A stretch of 64,000 nt of DNA from JACCTU01 sp963700495 (GTDB lineage: Bacteria > Actinomycetota > Thermoleophilia > Gaiellales > Gaiellaceae), in contig CAVOXT010000001.1 in NCBI GenBank assembly GCA_963700495.1, positions 682,001 to 746,000 of the forward strand, in the 5' to 3' direction. Made by a program: the position numbers and the translations under genes. Numbering within the stretch: the first letter of the stretch is position 1; each line of letters begins with the position of its first letter. Positions 32,215 to 41,198 of the stretch are shown here, piece by piece. The notes beneath the pieces are model-generated. The model was not told the DNA's origin, did not search any database, and saw nothing but the letters and a program-made list of their open reading frames with translations.

Positions 32215-33558
32215 ATGGCGTCGACACCCGAGACTCGCTACGCCTTGAGTGACGGCAATCACATCGCCTATCAGGTGGTCGACGGGGCCGAGCGCGACAT
32301 TCTCTACGTGCCGCGGACGACCGCGCCGATCGACCTCCTCTGGGACGATCCGATCGTCGCCCGCGGCCTGCGGCGCCTGAACGCCTGCGGACGGCTGATC
32401 ATGTGTGATCTTCGCGGCTGGGGTGCGTCCGATTCGATCGACACCACACGACTGCCGGCGATGCAGGCGTGGATGGACGACATCGGCGCCGTGCTGGACG
32501 CGGCCGAAAGCGACCAGGCCACGCTCGTCGCCACCTCGGAGTCGGCGCTGCCCGTGATGCTGTTCGCCGCGACCAATCCGGAGCGGACGACGGGTCTCGT
32601 CCTCATCAACGCATTCGCTCAGTTCCTGCGCACGCCGGAGACGCCGTTCGGGATCCCGCCCGAGTTCGCGGAACGCTACGTCGACCTCTATCGCGCCATC
32701 TCGGGACGCGGAGCGCTGGTCGACTTTCTCGCGCCGAGCCGCTCGAGCGAGCCGGCCTTCCGGCGCTGGAGTGCGCGCAGCCAGCGCCTGGGCTCAGGGC
32801 CTGGCACGGCCGCGGCGATCTACGAAGTGTTCATGCGCACCGACCTCTCCGGAGTCCTACCGAGCATTCGGGTGCCCACGCTCGTCCTCCACCGGCAAGG
32901 TGACCAGCACGTCCGCGATGGCCATGCACAATTCCTCGCCGATCGAATTCCCGGCGCGCGGCTGGTCACGCTCCCGGGCAACGACAACGAGTGGTTCTCA
33001 GGCGAGATCGAGCCGCTCTTCGACGAGATCGAGCACTTCGTGACCGGCAATCGCCGAGCCCGCCGAACCGACCGTGTGCTCGCGACGATCCTTTTCACCG
33101 ACATCGTCGGCTCCACCGAGCGCGCGGCCACCCTGGGCGACGCCGCCTGGAAGGCCGTCTCCGAGGCGCATGACGCGCTCCTCCGTTCCCACATCGAGAG
33201 CTTCGGCGGCGAGCTCGTCGAAATGACAGGTGACGGAGTGCTCGCCACGTTCAACGGTCCGGCCCGCGCGATCTACTGCGCCTGCGGGATCAGAGACGCC
33301 GCCGCATCGCTCGGGCTCAGCATTCGGGCCGGCCTGCATACAGGCGAGATCGAGCTCATGAACGACGGGATCGGCGGCCTCGCCGTCCACATCGGGGCGC
33401 GCGTGGCCGCACTCGCCGACGCGGACGAGGTTCTCGTCTCCGCGGCGGTACCTCCGCTCGTCGCCGGATCGGCGATCGGGTTCACTCCGCGGGGCACCCA
33501 CGAGCTGAAAGGCGTTCCGGATCAGTGGGCCGTCTACAGCGTCAGCGAAGGCGCCTGA
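32215..33558 (+). CDS. Alpha/beta hydrolase fused to a class III adenylate/guanylate cyclase domain
   Basis: 447 residues. Residues ~1-270 are an alpha/beta hydrolase-like domain with LRGWGASD, the nucleophile-elbow position ATSESALPV and a late LPGNDNEWF His-loop equivalent in which the His is not evident. Residues ~285-445 are a CHD cyclase domain (VLATILFTDIVGSTERAA, MTGDGVLATF, AGLHTGEIEL) with both metal-binding Asp positions. The fusion is typical of actinobacteria; the hydrolase part probably serves as a sensor for a small molecule controlling cyclic nucleotide synthesis. Confidence 0.9.
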   Translation: MASTPETRYALSDGNHIAYQVVDGAERDILYVPRTTAPIDLLWDDPIVARGLRRLNACGRLIMCDLRGWGASDSIDTTRLPAMQAWMDDIGAVLDAAESDQATLVATSESALPVMLFAATNPERTTGLVLINAFAQFLRTPETPFGIPPEFAERYVDLYRAISGRGALVDFLAPSRSSEPAFRRWSARSQRLGSGPGTAAAIYEVFMRTDLSGVLPSIRVPTLVLHRQGDQHVRDGHAQFLADRIPGARLVTLPGNDNEWFSGEIEPLFDEIEHFVTGNRRARRTDRVLATILFTDIVGSTERAATLGDAAWKAVSEAHDALLRSHIESFGGELVEMTGDGVLATFNGPARAIYCACGIRDAAASLGLSIRAGLHTGEIELMNDGIGGLAVHIGARVAALADADEVLVSAAVPPLVAGSAIGFTPRGTHELKGVPDQWAVYSVSEGA

Positions 33559-33656
33559 GCGAACGCTCCGTAGAAACGAGCACCTCGAGTCCGGGTCGTC
33601 GCCGATGGCGGCGCGGGGTTCGCGAGAGATGCTCGACGGGTCAAAGGAGGTTCGAC

Positions 33657-33938
33657 GTGGCAACCATTTCTCATGACCCGGTCACGAGTGGCAAAGAGCG
33701 GCCACAGTGGATTGCGGTGCTCAGCATCACCGAGATGTGGGCGTCGCTGGCGATCGTCGTGATGTGGCTCGCGGTTCTGTTCGCTGCGGTGTACGCCCCG
33801 GACATCACCACGCACGGCGTCGCAGGCGACAGCACCACAATTCCGTCCGGCGTCGCGGTGGCACTCTTCGCGTCGCTGGCGACCTGGGCCGTCGCGAAGT
33901 ACGGCCTCAGGCACGACGGCGGGCGGGCCAATCGCTGA
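33657..33938 (+). CDS. Small two-helix membrane protein
   Basis: 93 residues from GTG, fixed by AAAGGAGG six bases upstream. Two hydrophobic helices (WASLAIVVMWLAVLFAAVYA and VAVALFASLATWAVAKYGL) are separated by an acidic/Thr-rich loop. No family recognised. It lies between the cyclase fusion and the LanC gene on the same strand. Confidence 0.65.
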   Translation: MATISHDPVTSGKERPQWIAVLSITEMWASLAIVVMWLAVLFAAVYAPDITTHGVAGDSTTIPSGVAVALFASLATWAVAKYGLRHDGGRANR

Positions 33939-34005
33939 GCCTGGACGCATGGTCCGGTGGTCGCGGCTTCTTGGTCCATCTGACCGACGTCAATAGACTC
34001 GCCCG

Positions 34006-35100
34006 ATGCTGTTTCAGCCGGAAGGGCACGAGGCGCTTACGGACGAACTGTGGAGTGCTGAGAGGGTGCGGACGGCGATCGCCTCGATCGTTGCCGACGC
34101 GGAGAGTGCATTCGACGACGGCTGGCCGACGCACCCACAGGACGAGGACGTCGACGCGTCGACGCAGTTTCGGACGGTGTACATCGGAGGTTCGGGGGTC
34201 GTGGATGCGCTCCAGCGGCTCGCGCGGCGGGGCTTCGTCGAGTTACGACGGGACTATGTCCCGTACCTGGAGCGTTCGCTCGAAGCCCAGCCGGACTTTC
34301 CTGACGAGGACGCGGAGCGGAGCCTCTGGATGGGCGAGACGGGAATCCGGCTGGTGTTGCAGAGGCTCGCACCTTCGCAGGCCAATCTCGAGCGGCTGTC
34401 GCAGCTGATCGCGACGAACGAGCAGGACGAACGTTGCGAATTGATGTGGGGCAGTCCCGGCACGATTCTCGCGGGTCGCGAGCTCGGGCTCGACGTGACG
34501 GCGAGCGTCGAGTGGTTGCACGGCCGGCGTGACACGGAAGGCCTGTGGACCCAGCACCTCTACGGGCAGAGCAGGCGCTGGCTCGGTCCGGCACACGGGT
34601 TCGCCGGGTGTGCGCTCGCGCTCGGCGATGCCGCCGCCGTCTCGGAGACGCTCCAGCGCTTTGCCGTCGAGGAGGATGGGCTCGTCAACTGGCCGGGACT
34701 CGCGGGCATGGGACTCGGCGCAAACCGCGACGGCCAGATCCGCACGCAGTGGTGCCACGGCGCGCCGGGGATCGTCGCGACGCTCGCGCACGTCCTCGAC
34801 GAGGAGCTTGCCGTCGCGGGCGGCGAGTTGACGTGGCGTGCCGGGCCGCTGCGAAAGGGCGCAAACCTCTGCCACGGCACAGCCGGGAACGGATACGCAT
34901 TCCTGGCGCTGCTCGAGCGCACGGGAGACGAACGGTGGCTCACCCGAGCGCGTGCGTTCGCGATGCACGCTGCAGGCCAGGTGGAGCGCAGCCGGTCGGA
35001 CTACGGCCGCGGCCGCTACACGCTCTGGACGGGTGACCTCGGCACAGCCCTCTATCTCGCCGACTGCATCGACGGTGGAGGGGAGCTACCCCTCCCATAG
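34006..35100 (+). CDS. Orphan LanC-like protein
   Basis: 364 residues with the zinc site of lanthionine synthetase C proteins: Cys250 (QWCHGAPG), Cys289 and His290 (NLCHGTAGN), plus the GxxG-type landmark GPAHGFAG. LanC enzymes join dehydro-amino acids to cysteine thiols in lantibiotics; eukaryotic LANCL relatives add glutathione. No lantibiotic dehydratase, precursor peptide, protease or transporter is nearby, so classical lantibiotic synthesis is not supported. The next gene, a four-helix membrane protein, follows after 29 bp. Confidence 0.87.
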   Translation: MLFQPEGHEALTDELWSAERVRTAIASIVADAESAFDDGWPTHPQDEDVDASTQFRTVYIGGSGVVDALQRLARRGFVELRRDYVPYLERSLEAQPDFPDEDAERSLWMGETGIRLVLQRLAPSQANLERLSQLIATNEQDERCELMWGSPGTILAGRELGLDVTASVEWLHGRRDTEGLWTQHLYGQSRRWLGPAHGFAGCALALGDAAAVSETLQRFAVEEDGLVNWPGLAGMGLGANRDGQIRTQWCHGAPGIVATLAHVLDEELAVAGGELTWRAGPLRKGANLCHGTAGNGYAFLALLERTGDERWLTRARAFAMHAAGQVERSRSDYGRGRYTLWTGDLGTALYLADCIDGGGELPLP

Positions 35101-35129
35101 GACGATCATGGCCGGGAGGAGCTCGGACG

Positions 35130-35537
35130 ATGAATAGCTACCTCTTGATGATCACGTTCCGCGTGGCGCTCTTCGAGATCCTGGTTTCTGGCTTCAACTA
35201 CTTCGTGCTGATGAACCGGGTCTACCAGCCGAGATACGGAGAAATGCGAGCGCATCAGGTAGGTATGACGACACGGATCGTCTACATATTCATCTTCGCT
35301 TACTTCATTCTGTTGTTCGCAAAGACATACACGACCTCGGATCTGCTGGTCGCCGGTGGCTTCTGGCTGCTGATGATCTTGGCGTTCGAGTGGATCGGAA
35401 GCTTCGTTCTCAGGCGTCCGGTGCACGAGGTGCTCGTCGGCTGGCACATAGAGCGTGGATACATGTGGCCTTATGTCTTGCTGGCGTACCTTTCGTCGCC
35501 GCTGATCGTCGGCTCACTCTTCCATCCAGGCACGTGA
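35130..35537 (+). CDS. Four-helix membrane protein behind the LanC gene
   Basis: 135 residues from ATG with GAGGAG upstream. Four predicted membrane helices, aromatic-rich (FNYFVLMNRVYQ, YIFIFAYFILLFA, GFWLLMILAFEWIGSFVL, WPYVLLAYLSSPLIVG). Its base composition is clearly less GC-rich than its neighbours, which may reflect the hydrophobic protein or recent transfer. No named family recognised. The spacing suggests co-transcription with lanC. Confidence 0.75.
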   Translation: MNSYLLMITFRVALFEILVSGFNYFVLMNRVYQPRYGEMRAHQVGMTTRIVYIFIFAYFILLFAKTYTTSDLLVAGGFWLLMILAFEWIGSFVLRRPVHEVLVGWHIERGYMWPYVLLAYLSSPLIVGSLFHPGT

Positions 35538-35667
35538 CCATCCAGTGCCCCTGTCGCTCGAGCAGTCGACGCGGTTTGTAACTCGTCGCACTTGAGCTGA
35601 TACGTACGATGGTCACTGGCCCAGGATCCGACGCACCGCAACGAGCGCGGGGAGGGAGTGACCCGGG

Positions 35668-36684
35668 GTGACCGAGTTCGAAGCGACAGCTGACACGGCC
35701 GAGAGCACCGCAGCAGGCACACCGCGAGAGCTCGAGCTCCGGCTCGAGCAGCATCGTCTGGAGCTGACCGCCTACTGCTACCGGATGCTCGCCTCGCCGT
35801 TCGACGCCGAGGATGCCGTCCAGGAGACGTTCATCCGCGCATGGCGCGGCATCAAGCGCTTCGAAGGCCGGTCGGCGCTTCGCTCGTGGCTCTACCGGAT
35901 CGCGACGAACGTCTGCCTCGACATGCTGAACGGGAGAGAGCGCCGTGCCAGGCCGATGGACCTCGGGCCGGCGCAGGCGCCGATCGAGTCGAACCTCAAC
36001 ACGCTGCCGGAGGCCACGTGGATCCAGCCGATCCCCAACGGGCTCGTTGTGCCCGAGGGAGATCCGGCAGAGGTCGCCGTTGCACGCGAGACGATTCGAC
36101 TCGCGTTCGTCGCCGCCCTGCAGCACCTTCCGCCACGCCAGCGTGCGGTTCTGATCCTGTGCGAGGTGCTCCGGTGGCAGGCGACGGAGGTCGCCGAGCT
36201 CTTGGACACCAGCGTCGCGTCGGTGAACAGCGCGCTCCAGCGGGCGCGGGCGACGCTCGCCGACGGCAACGTCAGCACGAGCGATCCGCCACCCCGGCTG
36301 AGCGCCGCGGACCGTGCGCTGCTCGCCCGGTACGTGGAGGCTTTCGAGCGCTATGACATGGACGCGCTCACCTCCTTGATCCAGGAAGACGCGACGCAGT
36401 CGATGCCGCCGTACGACATGTGGCTGCGTGGGCGCGACGACATCCTGACCTGGTGGTTCGGGCCGGGAGCCGGCTGCCGTGGCTCGCGGGTGTTGCCGAC
36501 GACGGCGGCAAACGGCTCGCCCGCCTTCGGCCAGTACAAGCCGAGCGCGACGGGCGAGGGGTACGACCCTTGGGCACTCCAGGTGATCGAGATGTCGGAG
36601 GGCCGGATCGTCGAGTTCACCTTCTTCCTCGACACCGACACGCTCTTCCCGCTCTTCGGACTGCCCGCGCGGCTCGACTCCTAG
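35668..36684 (+). CDS. ECF sigma factor with C-terminal NTF2-like domain (SigG/SigX type)
   Basis: 338 residues from GTG. Region 2 (ELTAYCYRMLASPFDAEDAV, FIRAWRGIKRFEGRSALRSW) and region 4 (LPPRQRAVLILCEVLRWQAT, LLDTSVASVNSALQRARATL) are clear, with a long linker. Residues ~215-335 form a SnoaL/NTF2-like domain, as in the ECF groups that lack a classical anti-sigma factor and use this tail for control. The convergent STAS gene overlaps its last bases. Confidence 0.9.
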   Translation: MTEFEATADTAESTAAGTPRELELRLEQHRLELTAYCYRMLASPFDAEDAVQETFIRAWRGIKRFEGRSALRSWLYRIATNVCLDMLNGRERRARPMDLGPAQAPIESNLNTLPEATWIQPIPNGLVVPEGDPAEVAVARETIRLAFVAALQHLPPRQRAVLILCEVLRWQATEVAELLDTSVASVNSALQRARATLADGNVSTSDPPPRLSAADRALLARYVEAFERYDMDALTSLIQEDATQSMPPYDMWLRGRDDILTWWFGPGAGCRGSRVLPTTAANGSPAFGQYKPSATGEGYDPWALQVIEMSEGRIVEFTFFLDTDTLFPLFGLPARLDS

Positions 36685-36971
36685 TCCGGCAGCACGTCGC
36701 TCAACCCCATGAAGGCGACGAGCTCGAGCAGGTCGTGCGAGGCGGAGCGCAGCCGCACCTGGCAACCCTGCCGCTGGGCCGCGAGCTGGAGCCGCGCGAG
36801 TGCGTCCACAGTCACCGCGTCGACCTCGACCCCGCTCACATCGCAGAGCGCAACGTCCGCGCCGCTTCTCTCCAGCAGGGCGCAGACACGATCGCAGAGA
36901 CCGGGCAAGTCGGTACGGGCGATCGGACCGGTGATCGCGAACGCGATCGTGCTCGGCGCTGGTGAGTCCAT
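36681..36971 (-). CDS. STAS-domain protein (anti-sigma factor antagonist type)
   Basis: 96 residues: IAFAITGPIARTDLPGLCDR, then ADVALCDVSGVEVDAVTVDAL, where the Ser or Thr after DVSGV would be the regulatory phosphorylation site but is not at the usual place. Ends FMGLSDVLPD. An upstream ATG (37007) would add 12 residues. STAS proteins free sigma factors by binding anti-sigma kinases; no such kinase gene is close. It overlaps the end of the ECF gene by 4 bp, tail to tail. Confidence 0.75.
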   Translation of the reverse strand: MDSPAPSTIAFAITGPIARTDLPGLCDRVCALLERSGADVALCDVSGVEVDAVTVDALARLQLAAQRQGCQVRLRSASHDLLELVAFMGLSDVLPD

Positions 36972-37082
36972 CTGCAAGACAAGACTCCGCAGTGGCCGAA
37001 GACTCATCGACACGGGGGCCGATGAGTTCTGGAGCGCCCCTCGGTCTAACTCCTCGAAAGCCAAGACTGGAGGAGCAAACCG

Positions 37083-38540
37083 ATGACCATGGACAACCGC
37101 ACCCGCTGGCTCGCGCTCTACGTCCTCTGCCTCGGTGACCTGATGATCGTCCTCGACGGGACGATCGTGAACGTCGCGCTCCCGTCGATCCGGGACGACC
37201 TCGGCTTCTCCCAGACGTCGCTGGCCTGGGTGGTGAATGCCTATCTGCTCACCTTCGGCGGCTTTCTCCTGCTCGGCGGCCGGCTCGGCGATCTCTTCGG
37301 CCACAGGCGGCTGTTCCTGATCGGAACCGCACTCTTCACGCTCGCTTCGCTCGGCTGCGGCATCGCAAGCTCTCAGGCGATGCTCATCGGCGCCCGCGCG
37401 GTGCAGGGGGTCGGAGGCGCGATCGTCTCCGCGGTCGCGCTCTCACTGCTGATGACGCTGTTCACCGCCACGGCCGACCGGGCGAAGGCGATGGGGGTCT
37501 TCGGTTTCGTCCTCTCGGGCGGAGGCGTCATCGGGGTGCTCGCGGGCGGGATCCTCACGGACCTGCTCAGCTGGCACTGGATCTTCCTCGTCAACCTTCC
37601 GGTCGGCGTGCTCGTCTACGTCCTCTCGCTGCGGCTGCTCCCGACGGCGAAAGGCCCTGCCGCGAGCGGGGGTGTCGACGTGGCCGGTGCGATCACCGTG
37701 ACCGCCTCGCTGATGCTCGCCGTCTACGCGATCATCAACGGCAACGAGAGCGGGTGGACGTCGGGCCAGACGCTCGGCCTGCTCGCCGCGTCGGCGGTGC
37801 TCCTCGCGGTCTTCCTCACGATCGAGGCGCGTGTCTCCTCCCCGCTCGTGCCGCTCGGCCTGTTCCGGAACCGCAATCTCTCGACCGCGAATGTCGTCGG
37901 CGTGCTGATGGCCGCGGGCATGTTCGCCTACTTCTTCTTCTCCGCGCTGTACCTGCAGCTGGTGCTCGAGTACACGCCGCTCGAGGTCGGTCTGGCGTAC
38001 CTGCCGGGAACGGTGATCTGGGGAGCCTCTTCGCTCCTGCTCTCCGACAGGCTGATCATGCGCTTCGGGACCAAGCCGCCTCTGCTCACGGGTCTCGGGC
38101 TGATGGCGGTCGCGCTCGTCCTGCTCTCACGGACGCCGGTCGACGGCAACTGGGTCACCGACGTCCTCCCGGCAACGATCGCAGTCGGGATCGGTGCCGG
38201 CATCGCCTTCAACCCGATCCTGCTCACCGCGATGAGCGGTGTCGAGCCGACCGAAGCCGGCCTCGCGTCCGGCGTGGTCAACACCGCCTTCATGATGGGA
38301 GGCGCGGTCGGCCTCGCGATCCTGGCAAGCCTCGCCGCCTCGCGGACCGATGCGCTGTCGGCCGACGAAGCCCCGCTCGTCGCGCTCAACGGCGGGTACC
38401 ACCTCGCCTTCCTCGTCGGCGCCGCCTTCGTCGTTGCCTCCGCAGCCGTCGCCGGCGCACTCATCCGAGTCGAGCAGCCGGCACCGGCGCACGGACACCG
38501 GGAAGGGGTCGGCGCCCCGGCGGCGGCTGAGGCTGACTGA
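37083..38540 (+). CDS. DHA2-family major facilitator drug exporter (EmrB/QacA type)
   Basis: 485 residues with 14 predicted helices. Helix 1 carries LMIVLDGTIVNVALPSI (the conserved D of the DHA2 group), loop 2-3 has GGRLGDLFGHRRLF (motif A), and helix 5 GFVLSGGGVIGVLAGGILTD (motif C of drug antiporters). It likely expels hydrophobic or cationic compounds with proton exchange. ATG after GGAGGAG. It is convergent with the sensor kinase gene, one base between stops. Confidence 0.92.
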   Translation: MTMDNRTRWLALYVLCLGDLMIVLDGTIVNVALPSIRDDLGFSQTSLAWVVNAYLLTFGGFLLLGGRLGDLFGHRRLFLIGTALFTLASLGCGIASSQAMLIGARAVQGVGGAIVSAVALSLLMTLFTATADRAKAMGVFGFVLSGGGVIGVLAGGILTDLLSWHWIFLVNLPVGVLVYVLSLRLLPTAKGPAASGGVDVAGAITVTASLMLAVYAIINGNESGWTSGQTLGLLAASAVLLAVFLTIEARVSSPLVPLGLFRNRNLSTANVVGVLMAAGMFAYFFFSALYLQLVLEYTPLEVGLAYLPGTVIWGASSLLLSDRLIMRFGTKPPLLTGLGLMAVALVLLSRTPVDGNWVTDVLPATIAVGIGAGIAFNPILLTAMSGVEPTEAGLASGVVNTAFMMGGAVGLAILASLAASRTDALSADEAPLVALNGGYHLAFLVGAAFVVASAAVAGALIRVEQPAPAHGHREGVGAPAAAEAD

Positions 38541-38541
38541 A

Positions 38542-39918
38542 TCAGGCCGGGCCGGCCGGGAGGACCAGCCAGACGTCTGCCCCCGGGGCGTCGACGCGGT
38601 TCCGGGCGCCCGACGTGCCGCCGTGTGCTCGTCCGACCACCTGTGCGATCGCAAGCCCAAGGCCGGCGCCGCCGGTCGCGCGCGCCTCGTCCGCGCGCGC
38701 GAATCGTTCGAACGCGCGCTCGGCGAAACCGTCCGGGAACCCCGCTCCCTCGTCCAGGACGTGCAGCTCGACGGTGCCGTTGTGAGCTTCGGCGACGATT
38801 CGCACCGGTCCGCGGCCGTGCCGGAGGGCGTTGTCGACGAGGTTTGCCAGCGCCTGCTCGACGCGCTCGCGGTCGGCGAGGACCAGCAGGCCGGCGGGTG
38901 CCTCGACCTCGATCGTCCGGCCGTGCTCCGCCGCGTCGCGAGCGAATCGTGCACGGACCCGTTCAGCGACGTCGCGAACCGAGACCGGCGCACGGCGCAA
39001 GGGCAGACCGTCGTCGTCCGCGCGTGCGAGGACGAGCAGGTCCTCCGCCAGTCGGGCGAGCCGGTCCGTCTCCTCCGCCGCAGAGCGGAGCGCGGCTTCG
39101 AGCTCCTCGCGGGTGCGCGGTCGCCTGCGCGCCAGCTCGAGCTCGCTCTTGAGCAGCGCGAGTGGGGTCCGCAACTCGTGGCTCGCGTCCGCGACGAACG
39201 TTCGCTCGCGCTCGAGTGCAGCTTCCAGGCGCGCAAGCATGTCGTTGAGCGTCTTGCCGAGGCGCGCAATCTCGTCGTTCGTCTTCGGCACCGGGAGGCG
39301 CTCCCCGGGCGTCGACGCTCTGATCGCCGCAGCGCGGCTTCGCATCGACTCGACGGGCCGGAGCGCCGCCGTAGCGAGCGCATACGCGAGCAGAGACGCG
39401 AGCACGAGCGCGATCGGCGCGGCGATGAGCAGCTCGCCGAACAGGTTTGCAAGCGCCTCGGCGCGCGCTTCGGTCGAGGTCCCCACAACGAGGACGAGCC
39501 GGCGGCCCGGGTCCGCCAGGACCGCGAGGAGTCGCGCCGGGTCGTCCGACCCAGGCAGCTGCTTCCGGTCGAAGAACGTCGGCGCCAGCGCGGCGCGCTC
39601 GAGCTCGGCGGACGTGAGCAGTGGCTCGCGGCCGAGAGGTGCGGTGGAGCGAAGGACGGTGCCGTCGGAGCGGAGAACCTGCGAGAAGCCGTCCTCCACC
39701 TCACCGGTGGCAGGCTCCGTCGCACCGGCGAGGCTCACCTGGGATTGGTCGACGAGCGTAGCGAGCTCGTCGGCCCTGCTCTGCAGGCCGCTGTTGATCG
39801 TCGCGTCGAACGCCGTGCCGAGCCGGACGAAGAGGAAGAGCCCGGTCGCGGCGAGCACGACCGCCATCGCAAGCGCGAACACTGCGGTCAAGCGCAGCCG
39901 GATCGGCAGACGTCTCAT
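38542..39918 (-). CDS. Sensor histidine kinase (HAMP, HisKA, HATPase)
   Basis: 458 residues. Two membrane helices (residues ~7-30 and ~165-190) flank a ~130-residue sensor domain. Then come a HAMP linker, the phosphoacceptor helix with FVADASHELRTPLALLKSEL, and an HATPase domain with N box (LVDNALRHGRG), G1 DEGAGFPDGF and G2 GGAGLGLAIAQ. The start ATG overlaps the stop of the OmpR-type regulator as ATGA, and the two form a classical two-component pair. Confidence 0.93.
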   Translation of the reverse strand: MRRLPIRLRLTAVFALAMAVVLAATGLFLFVRLGTAFDATINSGLQSRADELATLVDQSQVSLAGATEPATGEVEDGFSQVLRSDGTVLRSTAPLGREPLLTSAELERAALAPTFFDRKQLPGSDDPARLLAVLADPGRRLVLVVGTSTEARAEALANLFGELLIAAPIALVLASLLAYALATAALRPVESMRSRAAAIRASTPGERLPVPKTNDEIARLGKTLNDMLARLEAALERERTFVADASHELRTPLALLKSELELARRRPRTREELEAALRSAAEETDRLARLAEDLLVLARADDDGLPLRRAPVSVRDVAERVRARFARDAAEHGRTIEVEAPAGLLVLADRERVEQALANLVDNALRHGRGPVRIVAEAHNGTVELHVLDEGAGFPDGFAERAFERFARADEARATGGAGLGLAIAQVVGRAHGGTSGARNRVDAPGADVWLVLPAGPA

Positions 39919-40592
39919 GCGCCGCCCGCCCGCAGCCGGTAGCCGGCGCCGCGCACCGTCTCGATCGAGGACGTCCCGAACTGCCGGTCGATCTTCTCCC
40001 GCAGGTAACGCACGTAGACGTCGACGACGTTCGAGCGGTTCTCGTACGCGAAGTCCCACGCGTGCTCGAGCAGGTCGTAGCGAGAGAGCACCTCGCCTGG
40101 GCGGCGCATGAACGTCTCGAGTAGCGCGAACTCCTTCGGCGAGAGCTCGACCTCGGCCTCGCCGCGCCAGACCCTACGGCTTCGCGGATCGAGCCGCAGC
40201 GGCCCCACCTCGAGCACGGGCTGACGCTCGATCGCGCCGCGCCGCGTAAGCGCGCGCAGGCGGGCCAGTAGCTCATCGAACTCGAACGGCTTGGTCAGAT
40301 AGTCGTCCCCGCCGAGGTCGAGGCCGGCGATACGGTCTTCGACCGCGTCGCGGGCGGTCAGCATCAGGACCGGGGATTGCACCGCTTGCTCGCGGAGACG
40401 GCGGCAAACCTCGAACCCGTCGATTCCCGGGAGCATGACGTCGAGCACGATCACGTCGTAATCGGTCGCGGTTGCCCTGATCAGCCCTTCGTGCCCCTCC
40501 AGGGCGACGTCGACCGAGTAGCCCTCCTCGGACAGGCCGCGTCGGATCAACGACGCGAGCTTCGGCTGATCCTCGACCACGAGCACGCGCAC
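39915..40592 (-). CDS. OmpR/PhoB-family response regulator
   Basis: 225 residues: receiver with VVEDQ, phosphoacceptor Asp in VIVLDVMLPGIDGF and Lys in YLTKPFEFDELL; winged-helix output domain with SPKEFALLETFMRRPGEVLSR and VDVYVRYLREKID. It is co-transcribed with its kinase (overlap) and lies 90 bp downstream of the PepSY gene, which is probably a target or sensor partner. Confidence 0.93.
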   Translation of the reverse strand: MRVLVVEDQPKLASLIRRGLSEEGYSVDVALEGHEGLIRATATDYDVIVLDVMLPGIDGFEVCRRLREQAVQSPVLMLTARDAVEDRIAGLDLGGDDYLTKPFEFDELLARLRALTRRGAIERQPVLEVGPLRLDPRSRRVWRGEAEVELSPKEFALLETFMRRPGEVLSRYDLLEHAWDFAYENRSNVVDVYVRYLREKIDRQFGTSSIETVRGAGYRLRAGGA

Positions 40593-40681
40593 GTGGCCAT
40601 TGTCGCGCTCGAGATGAGATGGGGATGAGACAGGACCGTGGAGGAGAGCCCCGGGAGGAGCCCCTCCACAGCCTCGGAGCG

Positions 40682-41044
40682 CTAGTGCTCGCCGACCTCG
40701 TCCTGCCCGCTGTTGTCGCCCTGCTCTTCGGTGTCGTTCGTCTCCTGGTCGCCGTCGACGACCACGACGCGGTAGGACGCGTCGAGTCGCACGTCGACGA
40801 CCGAGCCGTCGGGTTTGCGAACCTCGACCTCGTACGTCGCGCCGTTCTCGGCGTCGCGCTCGTATGCCTGGACGGTCCCGCCCCCGGTCGCCTTCAGAGC
40901 CGCGGCGCTTGCGCGCGACGCCTCGGCCGAGGACAGCTTCGAGCCGCTGTCGGAACCCGTCGCGTTCGCGATCGCTGCGCCTCCGAGCGCAAGCGCGGTG
41001 AGCGCTGCGAGCCCGGCGGCGATCTTCGTCACTCGCTTCTTCAT
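40682..41044 (-). CDS. Secreted PepSY-domain protein
   Basis: 120 residues: signal peptide (KIAAGLAALTALALGGAAIA), then a PepSY domain (LSSAEASRASAAALKATGGG, YEVEVRKPDGSVVDVRLDAS) and an acidic tail (DTEEQGDNSGQDEVGEH). PepSY domains occur in extracytoplasmic inhibitors and in envelope-stress or metal-responsive systems. AGGAGAG lies upstream of the ATG. First gene of a leftward PepSY-regulator-kinase set, a common arrangement in actinobacteria. Confidence 0.85.
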   Translation of the reverse strand: MKKRVTKIAAGLAALTALALGGAAIANATGSDSGSKLSSAEASRASAAALKATGGGTVQAYERDAENGATYEVEVRKPDGSVVDVRLDASYRVVVVDGDQETNDTEEQGDNSGQDEVGEH

Positions 41045-41127
41045 CGTTGTCGCTCTCCTGTGGTCGCTGATTGCGGTCTGGAAGGAGGCTACGGACCCTC
41101 CGATGAGACGGCGATGAGAAGAGGTAC

Positions 41128-41155
41128 TTGACTCCGCAAGGATCTCTGCTACAGT
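41128..41155 (+). promoter_or_regulatory. Sigma-70-like promoter ahead of the yceI gene, with a palindromic flank
   Basis: TTGACT (41128-41133), a 16-base spacer and TACAGT (41150-41155). Directly downstream, AGTAGTGCTTGCGTACTC is an imperfect inverted repeat and CAATAGTAG repeats part of it, the kind of site bound by MarR/HxlR-type repressors. No such regulator gene is adjacent. Confidence 0.5.
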
Positions 41156-41198
41156 AGTGCTTGCGTACTCAATAGTAGACCACTCAACAGGAGGCTTC

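Noticed and set aside
34006..35537. Lantibiotic (RiPP) biosynthesis cluster
   Set aside because: Only a LanC-like gene is present; no dehydratase, leader peptide, protease or ABC exporter in the 10 kb around it.
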